Shown here: piece by piece, positions 24,038-35,475 of the stretch
Position numbering within the stretch: the stretch's first letter is position 1
Layout of the letters: each line of letters starts with the position of its first letter
Origin: Hevea brasiliensis
Taxonomy: Eukaryota; Streptophyta; Magnoliopsida; Malpighiales; Euphorbiaceae
Direction: 5' to 3'
NCBI RefSeq assembly: GCF_030052815.1
Contig: NC_079493.1
Coordinates: 118,259,132 to 118,323,131, forward strand
DNA length: 64,000 nucleotides
Program-made: the position numbers and the translations under genes
The notes under the pieces: generated by a model
Seen by the model: the letters and a program-made list of their open reading frames with translations, nothing else
Database searches by the model: none
What the model was told of the DNA's origin: nothing

Positions 24038-24555
24038 TAGGTCTGAGTATTCGGTTCAAATTGAATCAAACCAAATTGAATTATCAAAATTGAGATAATC
24101 AAATTGTTATATTTTAAAAAATTAAAATGAATAAAAAATCAAACCAAATTGAATCACTCTATTTTGGTTCGATTCGATTTAAACCGATCAATTTTTGAGT
24201 TTGAATTGATTTTTTAATTTAAACTTGATTTTCAAGTTATTTGATTTGATTTTGACCTTGATTTGAACCTAATAACCATTAATCAATGAAATTAAATAAT
24301 TTATATATATATAATTACATATAATTCATAAATTTTCTATAAAAATAAATCACTTTAAAAATCAATAAAGTAATTTGATTCAATTCGGTTCAATTGATTT
24401 TTTTTTCTCTTAAAACTGAACCGAACTGAAATAATCTAAATTCTTAAGCTTCAAAATAAAATCGAATCGAATTATCTTAAAAATCGAATTGAATTACTGA
24501 ATTAGGGTAATTCTTTTCAATTTATTCAATTCAAACCGAATAGTACTCACCCCTA
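24038..24555. mobile_element. hAT-like non-autonomous element (MITE)
   Basis: The left end is TAGGTCTGAGTATTCGGTTC. The right end, reverse-complemented, is TAGGGGTGAGTACTATTCGG, so the termini are inverted repeats of the common plant type TAGGGGTGAGCA-TTCGGTT. The inside is rich in repeated AATCGAA/TTCGATT-type words. The flanking octamers TTATGGAG and TTACAGGG match at 5 of 8 positions, which would fit an old hAT 8-bp duplication. There is no coding capacity. Confidence 0.6.
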
Positions 24556-24559
24556 TTAC

Positions 24560-24709
24560 AGGGTGCATCTGATGCATTAATTATTCACAAAAAATCATTT
24601 TTTTCTTAAATTTAAGAGTGCAAGATTCACAATTAGGGTGCATCTGATGCATTAGTTATTCACAAAAAATCATTTTTTTCTTAAATTTAAGAGTGCAAGA
24701 TTCACAATT
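24560..24709 (+). repeat. 75-bp tandem duplication
   Basis: Units 24560-24634 and 24635-24709 start AGGGTGCATCTGATGCATTA and differ at one base (TTAATTA against TTAGTTA). The array begins within 5 bases of the right end of the element before it. Confidence 0.95.
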
Positions 24710-25147
24710 TTATGAATGAAAGTATATATATACTAAAAGCATTTAATAATTTACCAATCGATATTAAATTTGATGCCAACATAATTAATGCTTTAAAAAT
24801 TTTCTTAAATGTACAATAAATGTAATGTTGTTGTATTCAATTGAGTGTGATTTCAAGTTTCTAATACAATTGTGTGTGCATCATTAAATTCAAATTCAAA
24901 TTTAATCGTTGTGATGAAATGAATTAAAAATATATCATAAGAAAGATTTTCTTGATCAAATAATACTTATGTCAACATTAAATTAGAGGCAATTTCTTTT
25001 GAATTTTTTTATTATTTAATTAAAACTTAATGGATCAAGTAATAATTAGTGTCTTACGTAATAAAAATAATACTCTTTTTTTATAATAAATTTTAAAATA
25101 ATAAATAAAAGAATTTGTATACAAGACTTCGTCAAACTCTTTAATTA

Positions 25148-25673
25148 TGATGGCAACGGGTAGGATAGTTGCGAAAATCATCCTACCCAAACCTGAATTC
25201 GATTAATATTCTTAAAATCTGAACTCATTCTAAATCCAATTAAAATTTATTTTCAATTACCCGAATTCATTCCAAATCCGATTATTATTATCTGGTAAAT
25301 ATTCGAATTTGTTTAATTTTATATATTTTAATTAATAATCTATATTAAAAATAATTTTTATTAATTATTTATTTTTTAAAAATTTAATAATTCTATAAAA
25401 TATTTCATTTTTATTTTATATAAAATAAAATATATAAACATTTATAAATATGATCGTAAAAATATATATTTTATATTTAATTAAATATTTATATAAACAG
25501 AGTAAATAATGAATGTCCAATATGTAAAATTCGAATCAAACTTGAACTCGTCATGAGTATTAAATTTTAAATCTGAATATGTCATTAACGCGATTATATA
25601 CTATCTAAACTCATATTATTAGAATTCGATTGGATTAAATACTCATCAAAACATGATTTGTTGTCATTCCTAT
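25148..25673. mobile_element. non-autonomous element with 9-bp flanking repeat
   Basis: The left end reads TGATGGCAACGGGTAGG and the right end, reverse-complemented, ATAGGAATGACAACAAATC, so the termini are imperfect inverted repeats of the GGAATGACAACGGG type. The flanks are an exact 9-base direct repeat, CTTTAATTA, at 25139-25147 and 25674-25682, consistent with a hAT-like 8-bp target duplication plus one chance base. It has no coding capacity. A related end sequence occurs at 32042-32100. Confidence 0.65.
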
Positions 25674-25682
25674 CTTTAATTA

Positions 25683-25924
25683 GTCTCGATGACAATGTAA
25701 TTTTGAAATCGGATGTAGTAAAACCAATAAACACTGCCTGGGATAAATTAAGAGGCTGAGAGGGCTTACAGTCTAATGTCTAGAGCTCCATTATGCCAAA
25801 GTGAAAAATCTTACGATAGAAAAGAATATACATGATAATGACCTTTTTTTAATTATTATGAAATTAATTTCATATTGATGATATAATTTTTGTGCTGTAA
25901 TCGTTTTAGAAATAGAACTCATAT

Positions 25925-25961
<37 letters not shown>

Positions 25962-28394
25962 GGATATTTGACTTAATTACTTACCTTTAGCTTTTAATTT
26001 AATATTTATTTTTTAATTTATAAATTAATTTATAAATAAATAATTAATTATTTAATAAAACTATTTAAAATTAATTGTTAAGTAGTTTAAATATTTAGTT
26101 AATACACACTTAAAAGTAATTTAATTTGTTAAAAATTAACAAAAAAAGATATATCATAATAATATATTCTTTTACTTAATCAAAATATAATTTTAAAATA
26201 AATATATATGTAATAACTTTTAATTTATTTTAAATAATTTTTTAATTTATAAATCAAATTAAATATTAATCTTCATATGCTTTTTTTACTTATAAATAAA
26301 TTTGACTAATTTATAAGTCAAATCAAACACTCTCTTAAAATTAAATATGTAAATTCATATGTTTACACTGTAAACTCAAGTCGAAGATATTATTTGTTAT
26401 CATGTTATTTATTTAAATTTCTTTCTAACGGGTAAGAAATATGAGTACAAGGTTTCAAGCTCAATAAAATTGCTATAAAGCCCATAAGAGAAAACCCAAA
26501 ACCTAAACCTCCAACAGCCATGACATTGAAACTACAACACCACTGCTAACAGAGAAATCCCATTGCCAAAGGGAAAACTGCATAAATGTCAAAGAAGCAC
26601 AAACAGGGGAGACTTAACCAAAACAGAAGGTAAGTACAACTCCTCTCCATAGCTAAGAGCTTCCGGATAAAGCCTTGAATCTAAAAGCAAAGGGTGAGAG
26701 ATCCGGCAGCCAGCTATTGCACAGGAAGCTAGGCACAAAGGCCGGACAAGCCCGGAAAGGCATGGTACAAATTCGGGCTACTCAATCTCATATAGCACTT
26801 ATGGAAATGGTGTCCAACTTAGAACAACACCGTCACTTTCGAAGACACCAGCTGGTAGGGACCCCCAGAGAAATATCTAAACCATCCACAAGTGCAGATC
26901 GGTTCTACATCCCTCACCATTAAGCGCAGATCTTCAATCTAACAAAAACAAACCAACAAAAACTATAACCAACCCAACCAAGAGAGGAGAGGGAAGAGAT
27001 AGCCCTTCTGCTGGGGAGAAGGTAGGGGTACTAAAAACACCCCATTCGAAGTAAGGGTACAAAAAACTTCTAAAATTAGAAATTGAAAAGCAGTGCAACA
27101 AAAAGGGGGAAAAAAGAACACACACACAAAGATTAAAGAAAACTAGAAGAAACATAGATAAAAGAAGAGATGGAGAGTGGGGTCATTGATCAAGAGGCTG
27201 AATTTTCTCTAGACTACAAATTGAATTTAAGAATTTTTTTTTTTTAGAGGGAAGGAGGAATTTTCTTGTTTAAAGAGAAAATATAGTTTTCATTTAGTAT
27301 TGTTCCCACTTTATTTAAAAATTTGGTTTATATTCAATCACAAATTAGAAGAAAAGAAAGAAAAATACACTTAAAGTTTGAATTACAGAAGGTGGGATTG
27401 AATTAGATGTCCTGTCCCACAAGATATGGCATTAGCAGTTGAACAAATCCTTGTTCCTCTTTTAACCTATCTATAGAATATCAAAGGAGGGGAAGAAAAA
27501 GAAAACAGAGTGGCGGTGGTGGAGAAATGGAATTGACTTTAGAGTTGCATTAGCATTGGCTCTCAATAAATTTCTAATTGGGAGATTTGACAGCCGGTGG
27601 GGTTAGCCTTGGTGGGTCTTTATGGGCATGTATGGCCGCGGGCGTATCGCTTCTTCTTTCTCATACAACTTGGCCTTGTTCACACTAGCCGAAGCCACTT
27701 GACATTTCTGTATACGATCCCTTAATTTTTAATTTTTGAAAAATAAAATATTTTTTTAAGTTAATAAAATATTTCTATTTGCCTTCAATCTTTAATTTAG
27801 TTAAATTTGATTTTGAGGAGCTTAATTTGTTAGTCAAGCTACAAAGTGAAAATGCCAATTAAAATGAGGTAAGAGTTGGCATGTGCTTTTTCTAATAATA
27901 TCAACACTATATATAGAAATAAACAACCCATCTGAGTATAGCAATCAATTGAAGTTATATTTTTAATAAAATATAAACAAGGACAGATTCATGAACTGGA
28001 AATAGGGGAGAATAACAGAAGACATGACATTATACATCTATATGAGTAGAAGTTTGACGTTGCAACTACTAGAACAAATATTTGATGGCAAGGAAAAGTT
28101 GATTTAAATAATTATATGCTATTCAAATAGGATACTTAGACATTCGAGTAAAGAGTTATTCATTCAAATACATATATGAATATTCAGGTTATATAAAGAT
28201 AAAGATCCCCGTATAATTATCGTAGACAGAATCCCATATTCTTGAAGATTTTCAGGCAAAGCAGATTTTTAACCCCACTCAATCACAAATCCCTAATCTT
28301 AATAAGAATCTACACCAAAACCTATATAAGGACTAGATATGCGTATTAATTTAATTAATTCTATTCATTCATAGTCTCAACTTAAATATCAGAA
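25683..28394. other. intergenic DNA, no gene recognised
   Basis: The stretch is AT-rich with an (AT)n microsatellite at 25927-25957. A block of ordinary base composition at about 26450-27180 carries an 82-residue plus-strand open frame (26675) and a 73-residue minus-strand one (26934-27155). Neither resembles a known family. On the minus strand the block looks like untranslated tail sequence, possibly the 3' end of a LINE or an old transcript. A TATA-like CCTATATAAGGACTAG at about 28321 resembles an LTR promoter, but no boundaries were found. Confidence 0.5.
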
Positions 28395-28948
28395 TCATAG
28401 TTGTTAAACCCAGACCAAATCTTAATCCGATCGACTTGACAGTTGAATCAGTAAATCGGTGTGGCCTAATTGACCCGGTTAGTTCAATTATACAATAAAA
28501 TTTTTTTTTATAGAAAATTGGACTCAAAATATCATAAAAAAAGTCTCTAAAATCCAAATTAATTGAGCTCACTTAGTATCTATGTGTTTTAAATTTCAAT
28601 ATATTTATTTTTAATATATATTAAATATTGAAAAGAGAATCATATATTTATAAAAATTTGTATGCATTATATTACTTATACACTTTTACATAAAATTTAA
28701 AAATACTATTTATATTTATTAAATGTAACTTAATAAATGTTAAAGTTTTGTTTTAAATAATTAAAATTTAATTAATTATATTTATTTATATTAATAAATA
28801 TTATATTTAATTAATTTTAATTAATTTATATATTTAATTAATATTTAATAACTCATGGGTTAAATCATTAAATCATTGATTGAACCACTGATTTATTCAT
28901 CTGGTCCTTTTGTCAAGTCAACCTTTAAGCCAGGTTTAATAACACTAA
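28395..28948. mobile_element. MITE-like element with ATAGTTGTTAAACCC termini
   Basis: The left end is CATAGTTGTTAAACCCAGACC and the right end is GCCAGGTTTAATAACACTAAT, whose complement mirrors it. Further inverted similarity is seen inside (TTGACAGTTGAATCAGTAAATC against its counterpart GATTGAACCACTGATTTATT). It is about 550 bases long, very AT-rich in the middle and has no coding capacity. No clear target duplication was found, so the exact ends are approximate. Confidence 0.5.
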
Positions 28949-29838
28949 TTGGAATGGTAGTCAACTATTCTATCGTATTATAGATTCAATACCCAAATCC
29001 ATTGTTCTATACCTGCACCCGCATAAGAGTAGAACAATATTTTTAATGAAAATTCAATATGTATTATAATAAAGATTAATTATAAATTGACATTTTTTTA
29101 TTTTTTTTAATATCTGTTTACAAGTTTGTTATATTTTTTAAAAATATTAAAAATTAATAATTGTCTTTTTTTTTCTACATTACTAAGAAATAAGCGTTTC
29201 TTTTTTTATAAAAATTTTCTTTAAATACTATATGATCTAAACAATATACAGCTAATTTACAAGATAAAAATCAGATAAATTGAATATATAGCTAAGTTCA
29301 TAAGATAAAAATTAAATTTATAAATATGAAAAGAACAGTTTAAAGTAAATATTTTGAATTAAATATTATACATAATTTATGCATAATTAAAATAAATTTA
29401 TTTCTAGATTAAAAAATAAATTTTTTTCTTCTAAAAAATATTTATCATATTAAAAATATTTTAAAAATAAGAACAATTTAATTGTACATTATATAATAAA
29501 AATAAGCTTTATTCAATTCTCAATTGCTTTTCCCAATTCCACATTTCCAATAACATTATTCCACAATATTCAAATCAGTAGATCGGATCAGATATTCCAT
29601 AAGCTCCGCCGAGCCGCCCGAGTTACAACCGAGTCAACTCGCTAACCCTACAAAATGAAACCGAGTTACACGTATTGGAGGCACTATACAAGATTCCCGA
29701 TATAAGTTTCCCATTGAACCCGAAACATGGATTTAGACAGAATCAGTGACCAGAGATATTTTACTATCAACCGCACGCATAAGCATTAACCCTCTAGCTC
29801 TATACGCGTGCTTTCTCTCTCACTCGCTCTTAGAGCAC
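28949..29838. other. AT-rich upstream region of the LURP-one-related gene
   Basis: Up to about 29560 the sequence is strongly AT-rich without recognisable features. From 29575 composition becomes balanced, with repeated CCGAG/GAGTC words, and a CT-rich patch at 29810-29830 precedes the TATA box. This is probably the proximal promoter. Confidence 0.5.
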
Positions 29839-29846
29839 TATATAAA
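29839..29846 (+). promoter_or_regulatory. TATA box of the LURP-one-related gene
   Basis: TATATAAA lies 119 bases before the ATG, just after a pyrimidine-rich patch (TTTCTCTCTCACTCGCTC). This is a typical plant core-promoter arrangement. Confidence 0.7.
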
Positions 29847-29964
29847 TTCGCTTCAACGCTATCATCCCTTCAAACGTTCATTTTTCTGCCTTGGGGAACA
29901 CCACAAACACGGACTTTAGGAATCGTTTCGTTTCAGGAGCCCAAATCGAAGAACAGAAGAAAGA

Positions 29965-30189
29965 ATGAAGGGAGGATTGGTTGTAGATAGTGGATTTATA
30001 TACGAAGACGAGAAGCATCTCACAGTGCTTAAAACCTCTCTGTTCTTTGCTAATGATGGCTTCACCGTTTACGATTGCAAAGGCCAATTAGTCTTCCGAG
30101 TTGATTCCTACGGCCCTGATACCCGCGACACCGGTGAAGTCGTTCTCATGGACGCCCACGGCCGCTGTCTTCTCACGGTGAGAAAAAAG
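29965..30189 (+). CDS. LURP-one-related protein, exon 1
   Basis: The ATG at 29965 (MKGGLVVDSGFIYEDEKHL) opens 75 codons up to the donor AAG|GTACTC at 30189/30190. The exon carries the first half of a LURP1-like domain (DUF567, Tubby C-terminal-like fold): SLFFANDGFTVYDCKGQLVF, then EVVLMDAHGRCLLTVRKK. With exon 2 it gives a 205-residue protein, the usual size for the family. LURP1 of Arabidopsis is needed for basal defence against Hyaloperonospora; most relatives have no assigned biochemical role. The intron (30190-30401) begins with a (TC)n microsatellite, and reading into it would add about 17 unrelated residues, so splicing is required. No retrotransposon lies within about 1.5 kb. Confidence 0.9.
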
Positions 30190-30401
30190 GTACTCTCTCT
30201 CTCTCACTCTCTCTCTCTCCCACTCAGCCAGTCACACAAATAGAGCTTAAATAAATTCACTGAGAATTGAATTAATATGCGATTTTGATTTGTGGGTATA
30301 TAAAAAATTTTTTTTTGTCTAATTTTAGTTTCTGGGTATGGATTTATTTCAATTTTTGTGTTGAAACCAAGTGAGTGAAATCTGTGACATTTTTGAAACA
30401 G

Positions 30402-30794
30402 AGGCCGAGTCTACATCAACGGTGGGAAGGCTATCTAGGGGAAAGAAGAGAGCGTCAGAAACCGATCTTCAGCGTGAGGAGATCATCAATAATCCGACGG
30501 TGCAGCGTGGCCGTGGAAGTGTATGGGAATCCAGGGGAAGAGTACCAGATAGAAGGGTCCTTCGCCAATAGATGTTGTACAATCTTCAATGCACAGAAGG
30601 AATCAGTGGCTGAGATCAGACGCAAAGTGGATGTCTCTACGAACGTGGTGCTTGGCAAGGACGTTTTCTCCCTCTGCCTAAAGCCTGGCTTTGATGGGGC
30701 TTTTGCGATGGGATTAGTTCTTGTTCTTGATCAAATGAACGGTGATGATTATGTGGATGGTGGAGCTGAGGTGCACCCGGCTGCAGAGGAATAG
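30402..30794 (+). CDS. LURP-one-related protein, exon 2
   Basis: The acceptor AAACAG|AGGCCG at 30401/30402 joins exon 1 in phase 0, giving TVRKK-RPSLHQRWEGYLGER. The exon codes 130 residues and ends at a stop at 30792-30794. It contains the second half of the LURP1-like domain: CSVAVEVYGNPGEEYQIEGSFANRCCTIF, then VAEIRRKVD, then VLGKDVFSLCLKPGFDGAFAMGLVLVLDQM. The acidic tail (NGDDYVDGGAEVHPAAEE) is typical of family variation. There is no signal peptide or membrane segment, so a cytosolic or membrane-peripheral protein is expected. The gene shows no disabling change and is probably functional. Confidence 0.9.
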   Translation, partial: RPSLHQRWEGYLGERRERQKPIFSVRRSSIIRRCSVAVEVYGNPGEEYQIEGSFANRCCTIFNAQKESVAEIRRKVDVSTNVVLGKDVFSLCLKPGFDGAFAMGLVLVLDQMNGDDYVDGGAEVHPAAEE

Positions 30795-31229
30795 TGCGTT
30801 CATGATGTGTGGTGGTGATTTTTGGGTTGGTGGTCTTGTCTCTTGATCGGGAAACCATTTTATTTTATTATTATTATTTTTTTTGTCAAAAGATTATGTG
30901 TAATAGGGATAAGAACTTGTATGTTCATATGGAAATAATTCATAATCTCCTTTTCATTGGATGTATATAGCAAGAGAAAGAAGAGTACGGAATGAATGTT
31001 TTTGGGTATAAAATTAAATGATATTGTAAATTAATTTTTATATTGATTTTTATTTAATTTATAAGATTTGAAAAGTAGTTTCACTGACCATGAATTTTAT
31101 CGGTGAGCTAATACAGAGACTAAAGATTCAATCTTGCGTACGCGGTCTCAAGCAAACGTCACTTCTTGATCAACCGGTGTCATCCTCCACCAAATGCATT
31201 GCCCTGCACATGCACATTGGAATGGGTCA

Positions 31230-31272
<43 letters not shown>

Positions 31273-32297
31273 GTCTCATAAATTGTATAATTAAATTATC
31301 TTTTTAATAAAAGTTATAAAATTTTTATAAGATTAATAATGATATAATTATTAATAAGTAATTAGATATTGCTCAATTTAATGGAAAGAATAAATTTTTA
31401 TAAAAATTCAATTCAATTGATTTATTTTTTTAATATATCAGTGCATTTTAAACTTTAATTTACGGAAAAACATAGAGATCAATTATAAAAAGTAATAAAG
31501 AAGCAAACTATATAAAAAAAACTATAAAATTAAAAAGAAAAAGAATTATAAAACGCTTGAATCTTAAAATTTTCTTGAAAACCATAAAACCATAATCTGG
31601 AATTTTAAAAAAATTACAAAAGAAAGTAGTCGAGGATTGCAACAGATGGTAGAATGATAGAAAATTGACCAAGCCTGTGATGGTGGATCGAACGACCGAG
31701 GGATATGCACAATTTTTTCTTTTTGGATTTCGATGAGATTTGAGGTTGATATAGTCATATGAGTGTGTGGGAGACAGATTATTTTGTTAGGTAGGGGCTA
31801 TGTACAAAGAATAAAAAAATATTAATTCTTCATTAATTACTATTATTTTTATTCATAGTTTGAAGTCATATAATTTTGTAGTAAAAAAAAAAAAAGAGGT
31901 AGGTGGAAAATGCCTGTGTATATGGAAGAGAAGAGGGAAGGTGGAAGTTTAGAGTGGGGCGAGATGGGGTTGTTTGGGTTGCATTCACAGTGAAAAGTGG
32001 ATCAGACATCGATCAAGGGGATGAAGATTAGGAGAGTTATGATAGATAGGAATGACAATAGAATAAGCCGGGGCGGGGATCGTTTCCATCATCCTTGCCC
32101 CACAGAAGATTAGAGATGAGGCGGGAACTTTCTCCTTGGGGAGTGGGGTGGAACAGGTTTCCTTAAAGAGACTTTTTTTTTTTTTTTTTTTATTTTCATG
32201 TGCACTATAAAATATAAATTTATTCATTAAAAAAATAAATTATAAGCTAGAAATATAAGTTTTAGATATAATTTTAATAATATATGTATATATTAGC
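30795..32297. other. 3' flank and intergenic DNA
   Basis: The 3' untranslated region probably lies in the first 200 bases. An (AT)n microsatellite occurs at 31233-31269. At 32042-32160 lies a fragment whose GGAATGACAATAG start and G-rich continuation resemble the termini of the element at 25148. It is followed by a T run and a segment (about 32180-32290) repeated at about 46500-46620. No gene is recognised. Confidence 0.5.
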
Positions 32298-34000
32298 AAG
32301 GAGGAGAGAAAATAAATGTGAAAATCTCAATCAAATTAGGTGCATTAAGGATAAAGAAGGAAAAATGTTAATGAAAAATAAGGACATTAAAGAAAGATGA
32401 TGAAATTATTTTAATGATCTTTTTAATAATAGTCAAAATGGTAATAGCGTGAATATAGATTACAGAACAATAAAAAATAATGTGAATTATACTAGAAGGA
32501 TTAGATCTTTAGAAGTAAAAAAAGCACTTAAGAGAATGAAAATAGGTAAAGCCTGTGGACCCGATGGAATACCAATTAAATTGTGGAAGTGTTTGGGAGA
32601 TATATGAGTAGCATGGTTAACTAAATTGTTTAATAAGATTATAAACTCAAAGAAAAGGTTCGATGAATGGAGGAAGAGTATTTTAGTACTCATATTTAAA
32701 AATAAAGGAGACATACAGAGTTGTTCAAACTATAGGGAAATTAAATTCATGAGCCATACTATGAAGCTGTGGGAGAGAGTTGTGGAACATCGACTATGTG
32801 ATGACACTTCTATCTCTCTCAATCAATTTGGCTTCATGCCCGATTATTCAACTATGAAAGCGATCTTTTTTATTAGAAGCTTGATGAAGAAATATAGAGA
32901 TATGAAGAAAGATCTATACATAGTTTTTATCGATTTGAAAAAGGCTTATGATAGTGTTCCAAGAGATGTCTTATGGAGAGTATTAAAACAAAAGAGGATA
33001 TCTATTAGGTACATACAAGTGTTGAAAGATATGTATGAAGGGGCAACTACTATTGTGAGCACAGTGGGATGGGACACAAGAGATTTTCCTATCTCAGTTG
33101 GATTACACCAAGGTTCAGTTGTAAGCTTTTACCTTTTTACATTAGTTTTAGATGAATTGACGAAACATATACAAGAGAGTATCCCTTGGCGCATAATATT
33201 TGCGGATGATATATTTCTGATAAATGAGACCCGAGAATGAGTCAATAGAAAGCTAGAGTTTTGGAGAAGTACTCTAGAGTGAAAGGGCTTTAAGTTAAGT
33301 AGAACGAAGACAGAATACATGCATTGTAAGTTCAGTGAAGGCCGAACTGGTGATAGGGAATGAGTTAGTTTAGATGGAGTGGTACTGTCCCAAAGTAATC
33401 ACTTTAAATATCTCGGCTCAGTCCTTTAAGTAGATGGGGGATGTGATGAGAATGTTAGTCATAGGATTAAAGCCGGATGGCTGAAGTGTAGACGTGCCAC
33501 GGGAGTTTTATGTGATCGCAAGATTCTCAATAAGTTGAAAGGAAAATTTTACTGTACAGCCATACGACTAGTCATGTTATATTGTAGTGAGTGTTGAGCA
33601 CTGAAAGAGTCATATGTGTCTAAGATAAGAGTTGCGGAGATGAGAATGTTAAGGTAGATGAGTGGCCATACTAGACTAAATAAAATTCGTAATGTGAGTA
33701 TTAGAGAAAATGTAGGAGTAGTGCCAATTGAAGATAAGTTGAGAGAAGAGAGATTGAAGTGGTTTAGTAATGTGATGCGTAAACATACGGAGGCTCCAAT
33801 TAGACAAGTAGAACACATTAGGTTACATGATAAAAAGAAAAGAAGGGGTAGACTTAAACTGACGTGGAGAATAGTAGTACAACATGACCTAGAAGCATTA
33901 CACATTTTCGAGAATTTAACCCAAAATCGTTTAAAATGGAAAAAGAGAATTATCCCAAATTTTTGGGATAAAGTCTTAGTTGAGTTGAGTTGAGTATAAA
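32298..34000 (+). pseudogene. RTE-type LINE, 5'-truncated
   Basis: The endonuclease domain is missing. The fragment begins just before the reverse transcriptase, with ACGPDGIPIKLWK near 32548 and ILVLIFKNKGDIQSCSNYR near 32680. The 204-residue open block 32626-33240 holds the fingers and palm (FIDLKKAYDSVPRD, then LHQGSV, then IIFADDIFLI with an intact FADD box). The C-terminal part follows through 33993 with stops near 33240, 33280, 33363 and 33597 ([27 protein letters not shown]). It ends with a short TTGAG tandem tail at 33979-33996, the simple-repeat tail expected of RTE elements. Stops in at least six places make it dead. Confidence 0.88.
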
Positions 34001-34279
34001 TGTGTGAATGAGGGGGCGAATTTTTGAACGGATACAAATACCCTTAATTTTTAAATTATTTATATTTTACAAATAATTTATTTCAATTAATTTCAGAATT
34101 AATGGTAAAATCTAGAAATTAAATTGTAAATTCTCCAATAGATTTAAAGTGTATTTGTCTTGTCTCCCTGGCAAGTTGAGAGCTTTCTTGTTTGCTCTTG
34201 CATGACAAGTTTTTGATTTTGTCTTCTTCGCTGTTTTGTTTTTTCTGGATCGTTGTCTTGTTTGGTGGGTTCTTTTGTG
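34001..34279. other. spacer and putative 5' UTR of the L1 element
   Basis: The first 100 bases (GAATTTTTGAACGGATACAA onward) resemble sequence at 40985-41100 and 62150-62260. The part from about 34105 to 34279 is T/G-rich and probably the LINE leader. The exact 5' end was not found: a candidate target duplication (TTTCAGAATTAATGG near 34091 against TTTAGAATTGATATAA after the poly(A)) is only a weak match. Confidence 0.4.
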
Positions 34280-35327
34280 ATGGCTAGTAGTTTTGGTGGT
34301 GGTAAATCTATTGAGGATCAACATAATTCATTGTCACTAGAGGATAAGGATGTTGACTTCCTTGATTTATATGAGATTGAGGAGGAGAGGATTGAAGGTC
34401 TCAAATGGCGTGTTATTGGTCGTTTCCTGACTGATAGATCCATTAATTTCATTGCGATGAAAAATACATTGGCTTCGTTATGGAGACCTATTAAAGGTGT
34501 TGTTATTAAGGAGTTGAGAATTAATCTTTATTTATTTCAATTCTTCCATGATCTTGATATTGAAAGGGTTACGAATGGGGTTCCCTGGACATTTGATCAA
34601 CACATTCTGATCATGAAGGAGTTGTCAGTAGGTGAAAATCCTTTATAGGTTCCTTTGGTGTCGGTGGAGATGTGGGTGCAGGCTTATGATATTCCTAATG
34701 GTTTTATGACAGAGAGAATTGGGAATGCTATTGGTCAACACAATGGAACATATGTTGAATCTGATCCTGATAATTTTGCAAGAGTGTGGAGAAATTATAT
34801 GCGGATAAGGTTTCTATAGATGTTTGTAATCCTCTTAAAAGACGTATGAGGGTTAGCAGGAGAGGAGGAGATGACAACTAAATTGATTTCAAATATGAAC
34901 GCCTTCCTACATTTTGTTTCTTTTGTGGTATCATGGGACATTCAGATAAGTTCTGTGAAAAGTTATTTTATGTTGCTCATGATAAAAGGGACAGAGCTTA
35001 TGGTGCCTGGTTGCGTGCTCCTCTTCGTAAGCAAAATCAAACATGGAAACGGTGGCTGAGATCGGGACCATCGGTGATGACAGAGGTTGAGGCTATAGAG
35101 GCAAGGATGGATAATTCGGGGATGGAGGCAGAATTCGAGGGAGTTGATAGGGGAAACAGAGGGAAAGGAAAGAATATAGATCATGGAGGAAATCAAGGTA
35201 ATTTTGATTTAGGAGGCAATAAGGGAGATTGTGGTGGAGGGAAAACTCCAGCTAATAGAAATTTGAATAAGGAAGGACCAGCGGTTATTGTTATTCTGGG
35301 CCGGACTATCATAATGAGGACTTTGTA
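34280..35327 (+). pseudogene. L1-type LINE ORF1, decayed
   Basis: The ATG at 34280 (MASSFGGGKS) starts a DUF4283-type ORF1: LKWRVIGRFLTDRSINFIAMKNTLASLW, then NGVPWTFDQHILIMKEL. A stop follows near 34648. After further breaks, the frame resumes with the CCHC-type zinc knuckle CFFCGIMGHSDKFC near 34913-34960 and a Gly/Asn-rich tail to 35327. In plant L1 elements this protein binds element RNA. The block order is intact but at least two stops or frameshifts are present. ORF2 begins about 150 bases downstream. Confidence 0.82.
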
Positions 35328-35475
35328 ATTATTGAGTCTAAGAGGCGTAGGAATAAGGAATCTGGGTCGGGTATAAAAGGAGGATGGATATGGACTCAAA
35401 TCAAGAGACTGAGGAGGTTGTTGGTTCAAAAAACGTGATTGGGGCAGCATCTAGTTTCCAGACCCGCCAACAGTT

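Noticed and set aside
26675..26923. 82-residue plus-strand frame as a gene
   Set aside because: No recognisable domain, promoter or splice context; kept only as an unexplained composition island.
28981..29040. Second tRNA-like B-box (GATTCAATACC) downstream of the MITE at 28395
   Set aside because: A-box match is weak and no repeat partner is present in the window.
33549..34037. 162-residue minus-strand frame
   Set aside because: Antisense of the RTE LINE reverse transcriptase C-terminal region, whose sense reading has clear motifs.
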